From: Isoetes taiwanensis
Lineage: Eukaryota > Streptophyta > Lycopodiopsida > Isoetales > Isoetaceae
Assembly (NCBI GenBank): GCA_021234155.1
Contig: JAJEKV010000168.1
Location: 248,001-312,000 of the forward strand
Reading direction: 5' to 3'
DNA length: 64,000 nt
In this document: positions 21,796 through 29,640 of the stretch, one piece after another
Layout: every line of letters starts with the position of its first letter
Numbering within the stretch: position 1 is the first letter of the stretch
Notes under the pieces: generated by a model
What the model was told of the DNA's origin: nothing
What the model saw: the letters and a program-made list of their open reading frames with translations, nothing else
The model's database searches: none
Translations under genes and position numbers: made by a program

Positions 21796-22921
21796 CTGGT
21801 AATGGGGTCGAATGGGACAACATCGGCTGGCGTGAGCACCTCCGTAGGATACGTTTTGAAACTCTTCACGAGAGTCTGCACGTGGTCATTAGAACGCATT
21901 CGATGCGTGAGGTTAGCAGGAGCTGGTTCGAAATCGAATATGGAGACCTTCATAAACCAGTTCACACCAAGCGGGTAGAACCGTTTGAATTGTTCAAGCT
22001 TCTGTGCAGTTTATTCTGCCAATTTGCGTTCTTCTTCAGGATTGAATTTGAGCTCGGTCGGCAGTTCAGAAGCAAGAGGAAATGCTAGCCTCTTGGACGA
22101 TGCAACACCTGAGACGGAAGGGGGGGTGTTGGAAGAAGAAGGTTCTGCGCTATCAGAAGTATTGAGTTTGCCGAGTTTGATTGTGAACTTTGGGATAGTA
22201 GTATCTTTAGGCATAGTAGGGGGAGCACAAATAGCCAGAGGTTGAGCAGGATCTATAACAGCAGATGGTTGGGCAGTGGAAACAGGCTCCACGGAGAGGG
22301 CTCTGGGTTCGGTAGAGGCCTCTGCTAGAGATACGGGCTTCACATGTTTTTTCTTCGCCTGAGCTCTTAACCAGTTCGTGTCCATTACAGAAGGCATCTT
22401 CTCATCTCTTTTAGCTTTCAGTGCAATGCTAGGCGGTTTCTTATCTGCTTGCAAACCTTTTCTGCATGTCGAGAAGCCAGATAATATATCCCTATTGCCA
22501 GTTATTCCGGACAGAGACAGAGATTCATAGGACTGCAGCTGCCAGCCGTATCCTTTCGCACTGGTCGGAACATTCTTTCCAGTGGCCGGCTTGTTTGACT
22601 TGCTAGCTGCCATGAGCGAGGGATCATAGTTTGTCCATTTAAGGACATATTCAATGAACTGCAAATTCTGTGTGTCCTCTACGCTGCATATAATAGCGTC
22701 TTGCACATTGTTTTTTGTTCCTTCCCACATAGCGATTGCAATTCCTATCTGCTGTATGTCATCGGCTTTCTTGCCAGTCCTGAGGAACAAGCAAAGGTCT
22801 TTACGGCGGTCGCCTTTCGTCTGTGGAATTGCTTGTGCAATTTCAATGCACCACTTTCTTTCATTTGAAGGTGTGATGATCTTAGTGGGTTCAACGTCTG
22901 GACCGCGAAACAAATCCAGAG
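21796..22921 (-). CDS. Exon 2: N-terminal region of the ParB-MTase-like protein
   Basis: Starts ALDLFRGPDVEPTKI after the acceptor TTCCTTGCAG. The first about 110 residues look globular; a Lys-rich, Ser/Pro-rich linker follows (residues about 110-300). After an in-frame TAA at 22011-22013 the same frame continues for about 70 codons into the ParB-like domain. I do not recognise the N-terminal fold. Confidence 0.55.
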
Positions 22922-22982
22922 CTGCAAGGAAGAGGTGTGTCAGTATTCCCTAATGCACACATCCTTCAGTAATGTCAACAAC

Positions 22983-23188
22983 ATCGCGGTCGCGATCCTC
23001 ATAAGAGCTTACGACGATCCGTCCGACCACTCACCAGGATCGCGAACGCGATGCTATAGAGCAGTCAACAGGATCGCGGACGCGATCCGTCCGACCACTC
23101 ACCAGGATCGCGGCCGCGATGCTACCGAGCAGTCAGCAGGATCGCCGACGCGATCCGTCCGAGCACTCACCAGGATCGCGGCCGCGAT
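22983..23188. repeat. Iteron-like array of ATCGC-N4-GCGAT palindromes in intron 1
   Basis: Six sites: 22983, 23039, 23073, 23107, 23141 and 23175 (start of ATCGC). The last five are spaced exactly 34 bp. The extended unit is itself near-palindromic: GCTCANNAGGATCGC, four free bases, GCGATCYTNNTGAGC. Units alternate between two flank types (GCTAYMGAGCAGTCA and CCGTCCGASCACTCA), which suggests duplication of a 68-bp pair. The array lies inside intron 1 of the ParB-like gene. Most units carry GATC at one or both ends of the core. Confidence 0.8.
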
Positions 23189-23266
23189 CCTGTTGAGTTC
23201 CAAACCTTATCATGACTACATTACGAAAAGGTGAACAATATAATTAAACATCCACTATGGAAGGAA

Positions 23267-23280
23267 ATCGCGCCCGCGAT
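23267..23280. promoter_or_regulatory. Palindromic site ATCGC-GCCC-GCGAT near the intron 1 donor
   Basis: Perfect half-sites located 29 bp inside intron 1, followed by CTTCTTGAGCTGAG, the symmetrical GAGC extension. Confidence 0.7.
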
Positions 23281-23385
23281 CTTCTTGAGCTGAGGGGGTT
23301 AGAACTAACCTTCTCGGAGGTGCGCTTTTGGTGCCATGGATCGCTGGCGCCGGAAAATTTCGGAAAACGGGTACGCTTGCGGTTG

Positions 23386-23916
23386 AAGGCGCTCGGAGGA
23401 GGCAAAAGCGCTGGGAATCGCGGAAGGCGCTCGTCGAAGGCGCTGGGCGGAATGAAAGTCGAAGGAATCGCGAGAATAAATAATGGTCGCGGCAGCCGGA
23501 TTAATTTATTCCGGCACGTGCAGGACCTGACGCGCAATAAATGCCAGCCATTAATACGGCCGGGATTCATAATTACCCACCATAAATGCAGCCGTCCTTA
23601 TTAATGGACACCCAACAACTTTATTGTAAATGTGGCACCTTCCGGACAAGAGGTACTTTTGGTCGTGCACCTCTAAATTTAAAATGTGTACGTAAAGTGG
23701 GAACCAAAATAAAGACCCCTCTCGAGCGCGGTTGAAGGACTGAAAAAGACAACTGATTTTAAATTTTGAACCTGAATTTCGCGCTCGATCAAGAAGGTGG
23801 CATTTCCAGTTTGTAATCGAGCAGGGCGCTCGTTCTTCTCGTCTGGGCGCTCGTTGGGTTTTTGGAGGCGCTCGATCTGTTCTTCAGGGCTCTAGGTCTC
23901 ATCTTGAAGGCGCTCG
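23386..23916. promoter_or_regulatory. GGCGCTCG motif cluster upstream of the ParB-like gene
   Basis: At least eight copies of (A)GGCGCTCG or its close form CGCGCTCGA: near 23386, 23424, 23437 (GGCGCTGG), 23720 (inverted), 23781, 23825, 23846, 23867 and 23909. The cluster lies immediately upstream of the start codon at 23337 and does not overlap the ATCGC palindromes. It could be a promoter element or transposase binding site. Confidence 0.5.
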
Positions 23917-24372
23917 CCTACTTTAAGCTACCGGTGTGCAAAATCCTAATGCCTTACTGTTTATCCAGCTAGAAGTTATCGAATTCAGGAGTGATTTTGG
24001 ATTTGTTGTTTATGTATAGGTTATAATAGTGTGTTGACAACCATAATGTAATTCACTGTATTGGCACCATCTCTTTCTTGGTATATGCTGTTCAGGGATC
24101 TGTATAATCTGGTTAGCGAGGCCCAATTGAATTGTTTATTTCCCGGACTAATTGATAGTGAGGGAATATGACGGTAACATAATGGTTCTGCTAATGGTTC
24201 TGCTCCCAGGTGTTCATTTCACGACAAATCTCCATTGTAATTAACTGAAAGGCAATTTTCGTTGTGGAAATAACAGCTGCAATTAATATTCACATAAACA
24301 TTTGATTTGCGACACTTACTCAAATATCTATTTTTTGATTAGTTGGACCTGTTCGGATCTCTGCCTGAAAGA

Positions 24373-24761
24373 ATCGCGACTGCGTTCATCCGGAGCTTAG
24401 CACTTATAACGCGACGTGAAATTACATCGAATTAATCGCGATTGCGATCTTGTGGAGGTAAGTCCAGTAGATAAGTGCTTTTTAAATGGTCAGAGAAAAT
24501 AGTTTGAGTTAAATAAGGTTAGTTAAATTAGAGAAAGATTCTAGGTAGATTTGAAGGATTCAAGATGTCCACCATAGAGGTCCGAAGGATCGCCGTCGCG
24601 ATCTCCCCGTCCCATCTGTGTCTTGTGCTTGTGTCATTTATACCCATGTGCTCAAGAGGATCGCCTTCGCGATCTTCCTGAGGTATTATGTCGTCCCTTC
24701 TGGCCTTTGAGTATTGTGCATTTTTTTCTACTTATGAGGTCGAGCGGATCGCCATCGCGAT
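24373..24761. promoter_or_regulatory. Five dispersed ATCGC-N4-GCGAT sites before the plus-strand genes
   Basis: Sites start at 24373 (one mismatch, GCGTT), 24435, 24589, 24660 and 24748, with centres GACT, GATT, CGTC, CTTC and CATC. The 24660 site has the full extended symmetry, GCTCAAGAGGATCGC then CTTC then GCGATCTTCCTGAGG. They mirror the array on the other side of the divergent region. Confidence 0.75.
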
Positions 24762-24790
24762 GTTGACAAGCAGTGTTGACTTTCTTTAGG

Positions 24791-25267
24791 ATGGAAGCTC
24801 TACAGTCATTCTACATGTTGGGGAAGAAGGTGGCTGAGGGCAGAGTGCATAACTTCAAAAATCACCACAACGTCCTCGTGCCAGACGAATTGATAGTAGT
24901 TTCTCTTGTCGTTGTCTTTGATGGGCAGATACCACTGCCGTTTCCAGAACCGGAATTGAACCACCTAGGGGAAGCTGTCGGTAGCTTCGTTCTTTGGTCC
25001 AAAAGCGACGTTCAGAATGAAATCACTCCAGCACCCGATGTTAGCACACCACCTAGTCAGATCAAACGGATAAATTGGCAAGTTCCAGTAAATGCCTGTG
25101 AAGGAAACAGTGAACCAATTGAATTGCAGGGGATTTGCAGGGATAAACTAGTGGAAAAGACATGTGAGTTCTTGCCGAAAGTCTTTGCAAAACGCCTTTT
25201 ATGGTACAAAATATCATCGTTTTTCGCAGATCCAAACGATGCCGATATCCGACATGAAGTTGGGTGA
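24791..25267 (+). CDS. DUF8039-like exon of the DNA transposon
   Basis: Follows an acceptor-like TTTCTTTAG and starts MEALQSFYMLGKKVAEGRVH. The pattern GKKVAEGRV...VPDELIVVSLVVVFDGQIPLPFPEPE...GEAVGSFVLW resembles a domain (DUF8039-like) found in proteins of plant En/Spm-type transposons (V-A-x-G-x-V ... L-P ... dA-G-xxV-xW). That identification is from memory and moderate. It ends at a TGA at 25265-25267; coding-like sequence in other frames continues to about 25400, so this copy may be frameshifted. It is probably part of the transposase transcript downstream. Confidence 0.5.
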   Translation: MEALQSFYMLGKKVAEGRVHNFKNHHNVLVPDELIVVSLVVVFDGQIPLPFPEPELNHLGEAVGSFVLWSKSDVQNEITPAPDVSTPPSQIKRINWQVPVNACEGNSEPIELQGICRDKLVEKTCEFLPKVFAKRLLWYKISSFFADPNDADIRHEVG

Positions 25268-25694
25268 AGCATGGATAGGGTTTACTGTTATGAATTTGTT
25301 GCCAATGCCCTAGAAGATTTCTATGCTCGCTTGGGCTTGTGCCCGCAGATGCATGACTTGGTGAGATGGCCAATAGCATTGGTTCTCGTGATGATTCCGT
25401 TTCTAGCCTAGTTACGGCCGTGAAGGAGAGACCGAGGGTCGAGAAGGAAGCTTATGCCATCAGGTAGGAGCTGGAGTAACAAAAAAAACAAGCATTACCA
25501 CATGGTGAACGTGAAGGCGAGAGGACGCCGACCCCAAAAAAAAAAGGTGAAAGGAAAACCACACCGAAGCTATCTTGCGCTTCAGTTCTCGATGTCTTTG
25601 CTTGAGGAGATGTTGTGCTAATTTCACAGCTTAAGGAGGTATCCGCCATGAGGACCTTCTCTTCGAACATGAAAAGCTCGAACGCATTTGACTT

Positions 25695-27919
25695 TTGCAT
25701 TACAACATGCTAGATCTTTGTTCAGAGAATGGAAGTGTGAAAAAGCTAATGCTGAACAACAGGCAAGTCTGTGTGAAGGCATGGCATACTGCATACGGTA
25801 TACCAGTTTCTACATTTTACAAATGGAGGAAGCTTTTTATGGACGGGCACAGGATTGCGGAGCACGGAAACTCCGGGTCCATGAAGCCAAGGTCTCATAC
25901 ACTGGCCGGAGGTGCTGTGCTATCTATGTACATAGATGAAAATGCTGAAACTATGCCACACCGCTCAAAGGTTACGAGTGGGGGAACTAGAGAAAATGTG
26001 AAGAGATTACCTTCCATTTTGACTAAAAAGGACATACATCAAGAGGTAGATATAACCGTCCACGAGATGACAGAAAAACATGTTTCTCAGTCGTCCTTCT
26101 TGTCAATGTGGAAGGAGAACCACTCTGAGGTAGCAATCACCAAAAGGATAGCATTTTCTAAGTGTAATACCTGTATTGTGATAAAGGAGAAACTTGCCAA
26201 GACTAGAGATCCAAGAGAAAGAAGAGAGCTTGCCGTGGAAAGGAAATCTCACATGACAGCCCAACTTTCCTGCAGGAGTCTCTACTGGTCATGGAGATCT
26301 TTGTCTCATCGATCTCCTGAACATGCCTTAACCATTATACATGATAAAATGGATCAGAATAAGACAATGGTTCCTCGTCTGGAGAAGCTAGCAAAATCTG
26401 TATGGAGGGGTGAACGGTTGAAGGTGAGTCTTACTGGTGCTCTCATGCATGGGCATGGTGTAGGTGCCTTGGGCCACTTCTCGCTGGACCTCTGGCCTGA
26501 TGATTCGAATTTTCATGTGGGATCTTTAAATCATACCTTGAAAACACTAGAGAATCAATCTGAGGACAACTGGGGTCATTTGAGAAATACCGATCATCCA
26601 GGAAGCTGCTGGGGTGGAGCAATTTTGAACACGGAAGCCCTTAGGACAAAAATGGTGAATGGCACTAGAAATGATTTTACGCCTCCTATCAAGGGCCCTC
26701 TAATACCGAAGAAGTTGCCTAGGAGGCTTTACTTGCAGCTAGACAATTGCTCAGGACAAAACAAGAACAGGTATCTTTTCTCTTACTTGTCATACTTGGT
26801 CTGGTTAGGTGTCTTCGATCAAAAGCAACCGATTCATGATGGTTGGACACACCCACGATGACATAGATGCCCTCTTTGGAAACTACTCTACTCTATTGAA
26901 AAGATCAGATGCATTGACTATTCCGGAGCTTATGCAACTCTTCAGGCAGTGTAGTTCAAAGTCTCCTACGCCCTACCTTGTGTCTGAGGTTCCCAACTGG
27001 AAAGAATTCGTGAAAGGTTTTATCCCTGATAAGAAGGACCGTTTATGTGGTCATTTGGAACCTCTACTCTTCAAGTTCTGCATGAATGATGGATGGCCAC
27101 TAATGTTCTACAAGATGAGGCCAGGGCATAGGGAGTGGCTACCTGAAAAGGGAATTAAAATGTGGAAGGAGGATGCCCAAGGCTTACCTATGATTCCTAG
27201 AGGGTCACCTAAGGTCGTGCAGCCATATCAGAGCTTGACAGATATAGGTGCCTTGAGAGCTTCAATTGTCAAGTACATGATGCAATTGGGCAGCTATTTC
27301 TAGAGCCGGGCGATAACTCATGGTCTAACACATATATGAATGAAGTTATTGACTACTTGGTCCACCTTGTTGCGAGTGCTTGGGGACGTTCAGCCCTAGA
27401 GAGAACTGCTATTCGTGATTTCGCCCAAAGACGAGACAAACTGCATTAGAAGAACCCGACAACTTATTGGTGGATGAAAGCATTGGTGCATCTCATTATG
27501 TCGGGCCTTTCTCTGGTAGACCCAAGAACCCTGTTGAAATATTCGACCCCTACCAAGATGTGAAGAAAGGAATGCTCTTGCTGATCAGGCCACATGATAA
27601 CTGCCCGACGTGGATGGCCTTTGCGGAAGAGGACCCAGTAGAGGACCCTAATCTCCCTCACTATGAAGAGGTGTTTGTTTCTTGGTTTGAGCCTGTTGCC
27701 CGAAAGGGTACCTCATATGCAATGCAGTATAGGGATTGTTGGAGCAAGAATTGGAGACCGAATCCTAATGACCCGCCACGCTACCAACATTTGAAAACGA
27801 TAGACTATGGTTGGGCCGTAGGGACCAGGCCGTTGTCAGCGGTGATCCCCAGTGGTGTGGGGGCTCAGTTGCAAGAATTAGTGGCTAAAGAAGCTAACGA
27901 CGAGGATGATAACTCTTGA
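25695..27919 (+). pseudogene. DDE-type transposase (LDNC..NKN / GHTHDDID family), decayed
   Basis: Coding spread over three frames: 25695-26861, 26809-27303 and 27467-27919, with the linker 27304-27440 readable in a further frame, so there are about three frameshifts. In the first 388 residues: an N-terminal VCVKAWHTAYGI helix block, a CxxC motif (SKCNTC, 155-160) after a W-K-E-N-H-S-E-V segment, a candidate first Asp in HDKMDQ (216-221) and the LQLDNCSGQNKN block (347-358). The second frame supplies MMVGHTHDDIDALFG. The three blocks fit an RNase-H-like DDD catalytic core of the type annotated as DUF7869 in plants and other eukaryotes. The C-terminal part (VGPFSGRPKNPVEIFDPY...WYR-like W-F-E-P) resembles a small chromatin-binding-type beta domain. 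It lies divergent to the ParB-like gene. Confidence 0.7.
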
Positions 27920-28057
27920 GGTATGCAATGTTCTTTTACATAATTACTATATCATACATGACATGCAACTTACAATAGACTAGTTATTATTCATTAGGCT
28001 TTGTGTTTTTCATCTCAACACAAGAGCTCTTACATTATACAATGCCAAACAGGTGAT

Positions 28058-28243
28058 TCATTCAGGATCTGTAGTAGTGATCCCTGATATCTCATAGCTC
28101 ATGCGCTCAGGAAGCCAGATCAGATGGGTCATAACACGAATTGACGCAGGGCAATGAATCTCAGCGCCCAAAGTTTTTCTTCGCAGGTAGGGATCAAGAA
28201 GAAGATGTCTGTCTAGGCAACCAACAAGATCTGAGTGGCTCAT
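28058..28243 (-). CDS. Small gene A near the transposon right end
   Basis: 61 residues from MSHSDLVGC; an in-frame ATG 51 bp upstream at 28294 would give 78. It shares about 39% identity with small gene B over its whole length: MS-x-x-DL, C, LDPxL, K..G, C, RV, H..WLP, YE..GIT. No known domain; acidic C-terminus. A TATA box at 28331-28337 is upstream on the same strand. Tandem arrangement with B shows a duplication of gene plus promoter, with the protein better kept than the surrounding DNA. Confidence 0.5.
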   Translation of the reverse strand: MSHSDLVGCLDRHLLLDPYLRRKTLGAEIHCPASIRVMTHLIWLPERMSYEISGITTTDPE

Positions 28244-28330
28244 TGAGCACTTGATCGCCTCAATGTGATGAACTGAAGAAGGTGAGAAATCCATGGGGGA
28301 TGAATGAAATTTAGCCCCGAAGTGAGAAGC

Positions 28331-28337
28331 TTTTATA
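28331..28337 (-). promoter_or_regulatory. TATA box of small gene A
   Basis: TATAAAA on the minus strand within CACTATAAAAGC. The context TTCACTATAAAA and the AATTATT downstream flank are shared with small gene B. Confidence 0.45.
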
Positions 28338-28654
28338 GTGAAGTTGAATGATTGAGGTGAATTATTGGGGTAGACTTCACCACCATTATTGAACGTGTAT
28401 CAGACTGTTGTATACATACAAGAATAATACTTATTTCATACTAATATGCGTATGTTTGAAAACATGTTTGCTTGACGAATTTAGCTATGATTGAATTCAA
28501 TGACAGCTTGCAGAAAAAGTGGAGGTGGGATAGCACATCGTTACAATATACTCAGTTAAGGTAATTCATATTACATCCTTAATCAGAATGCTATTACATC
28601 CTTACTTAGTTATTAGGTACCCATGTCATTATTGCATTATTAGCAGGTGCAGAT

Positions 28655-28846
28655 TCACTCGTCATCAACATCAAAGCTCGTGATGCCATTCAGCTCATAG
28701 ATCTCCTGATCAGGAAGCCAGTAAATGTGGACTTTAACACGAGTGAGCTTCCTGCAAGCACTAGCAGGTCCATCAGCTTTAGATAAGAGCCATGGATCAA
28801 GCTTAACGCCATTTCTAGCGCATTCGCCCAGATCGTTGTAGCTCAA
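28655..28846 (-). CDS. Small gene B near the transposon right end
   Basis: 63 residues, MSYNDLGECARNGVKLDPWL, a paralogue of gene A with conserved Cys9 and Cys31-32 region, the LDPWL core, WLPDQEIYELNGIT and an acidic tail (DVDDE). A TATA box lies at 28877-28883, about 31 bp before the ATG. No function known. Compact size and hydrophobic core suggest a small folded protein. Retention of two copies within the element suggests a role for it. Confidence 0.5.
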   Translation of the reverse strand: MSYNDLGECARNGVKLDPWLLSKADGPASACRKLTRVKVHIYWLPDQEIYELNGITSFDVDDE

Positions 28847-28876
28847 TGAATGGCCTCTACCCCCTCGTCAAGCCGT

Positions 28877-28883
28877 TTTTATA
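28877..28883 (-). promoter_or_regulatory. TATA box of small gene B
   Basis: TATAAAA on the minus strand in TTCACTATAAAAAC, matching the promoter context of small gene A about 545 bp away. Confidence 0.45.
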
Positions 28884-29095
28884 GTGAAGTAAAATTATTG
28901 ATGTGAATTATTGGTGTACAATGTAGGGCCATTATTGAGCTTCTATGAGTGTCATGTACACGTACAAGTATAACACAAAATTTGTATGTATATGTGTATG
29001 TTAATCACCTCATATTTCTTGTGCTCGAGAAGTAGGTGAAAGTATTCGTGCTAGAGCAAATTAGGTGTGCTTAAAATTCTCAAAATGGGCTTATT

Positions 29096-29120
29096 TTCTC
29101 CAATTAATGAAATCGTGCTT
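29096..29120 (-). repeat. Right terminal inverted repeat of the DNA transposon
   Basis: The reverse complement begins AAGCACGATTTCATTAATTG. It is followed outward by the duplicated ATTG and then copia RT coding. Confidence 0.8.
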
Positions 29121-29640
29121 ATTGGGTTCCATAGGTGTGGCAGTGGGGTTGGCATTGAGCATGTCAAATTGATGAAGGATTTCAGCAGTGTATTGGTGCT
29201 GGTTAAGATGCAAAGTATGAGCTGATCGAGAGCGGGTAATATGAAGTCCAAGGAAGAAACTGGCATTGCCCATGAATGTCATGGAGAAGTGTTGGCAGAG
29301 ATGAGCATGAAGCTGATTCAGCTGGTGGAGATTATTCCCCGTAAGTAGCATATCGTCAACATACAGCAAAAGAAGGATGATCTGAGTGGAAGCTTGCTGA
29401 ATATACACCGTGGGATCAATATCTGAGGGTCGGAATTGCATCTGACGAAGAACCGGATCAAACTTGTGGTACCAAGCACGGGAGGCTTGGCGGAGGCCAT
29501 AAATTGCCTTGCCAGCCTGCATACATGATGAGGAAACTGAGAACTTTCAAATCTGGGTGGCTGGCGCATATATATCTCCTCATGGAGGTCACCGTGAAGA
29601 AAGGCTGTTTGAACATCAAGTTGTAAGATTTCCCAACCCT
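29121..29640 (-). pseudogene. Copia RT core piece (fossil)
   Basis: Minus-strand copia reverse transcriptase with LDVQTAFLHGDLHEEIYM, YGLRQASRAW and the catalytic LLYVDDMLLTG. Bounded by the DNA transposon on its 3' side and by LINE 2 on its 5' side, near 29640. Confidence 0.9.

Larger units (their letters stand above)
19932..23337 (-). pseudogene. Spliced gene: N-domain, ParB-like domain, beta-class MTase-like domain
   Basis: A four-exon gene read from splice signals: exon 1 23310-23337 (ATGGCACCAAAAGCG...), exon 2 21796-22921, exon 3 21382-21730, exon 4 19932-21317. All junctions are GT..AG and phases agree (G|CT, AG|G, then phase 0). Introns are 388, 65 and 64 bp. It would encode about 960 residues. 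Exon 2 gives an N-terminal region with no known domain and a Ser/Pro-rich linker. Exons 2/3 give a ParB-like fold (PTEVLTPADVVPFDPIT, then WIISGNHSICAAQLL, then RVLNGNLTDREYIELSIQ, paralleling the ParB order up to the 'ENxxR' segment). Exon 4 gives an MTase-like domain. In-frame stops at 22011-22013 and 21514-21516 mark this copy as decayed. ParB plus DNA-methylase proteins are familiar from bacterial mobile elements; finding the pair in a plant transposon is the notable point. Intron 1 holds the iteron-like array. Confidence 0.65.
23338..24790. other. Divergent intergenic region of the DNA transposon
   Basis: This separates the minus-strand ParB-MTase-like gene from plus-strand coding that begins near 24791. 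It holds the GGCGCTCG cluster (left) and five ATCGC palindromes (right). A good donor GTAAGT at 24459 and an acceptor TTTCTTTAG at 24781-24789 suggest an intron upstream of the next coding exon, so a first exon may lie near 24350-24458. I could not read one securely. Confidence 0.45.
7235..29120. mobile_element. Large DNA transposon, 4-bp TSD, carrying ParB-MTase-like and transposase genes
   Basis: Bounded by 25-bp terminal inverted repeats (AAGCACGATTTMATTAATTR then GAGAA; two mismatches) at 7235-7259 and 29096-29120. Both sides have the 4-bp direct repeat ATTG (7231-7234 and 29121-29124). Copia coding is interrupted exactly there, which confirms the borders. Total length is 21,886 bp; subtracting the nested gypsy leaves about 10.25 kb. 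Cargo on the minus strand: a spliced ParB-like/methyltransferase-like gene and two small genes near the right end. On the plus strand: a DUF8039-like exon and a decayed DDE-type transposase. A repeated 14-bp interrupted palindrome lies between and inside the genes. Four-bp duplications occur in several superfamilies (Sola, Chapaev, Ginger, Academ), but the transposase does not obviously belong to any of these. Stops and frameshifts show that this copy is decayed. Confidence 0.8.
5053..29640 (-). mobile_element. Ty1/copia LTR retrotransposon fossil, split in three pieces
   Basis: Minus-strand copia remnant. Pieces: 5053-5459 (end of pol, polypurine tract, 3' LTR), 6656-7234 (RT end and RNase H) and 29121-29640 (RT core with YVDD). 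The pieces are separated by a LINE insertion (5460-6655) and a large DNA transposon (7235-29120). Target duplications flank both insertions: ATTATG-type for the LINE and ATTG for the transposon. Copia coding stops and resumes exactly at these duplications. The 5' half of the element is not seen. It is a broken fossil and the oldest layer of this nest. Confidence 0.85.

Noticed and set aside
22983-23188. CRISPR-like array (34-bp period)
   Set aside because: There are no unique spacers: the whole 34-bp unit is the repeat and is palindromic. The context is a eukaryotic intron.
23244-23570. 108-residue Pro/Arg-rich minus-strand frame
   Set aside because: It spans the donor site of intron 1 and two repeated motifs; composition is driven by GGCGCTCG and ATCGC repeats. 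Exon 1 in this area is only 28 bp.
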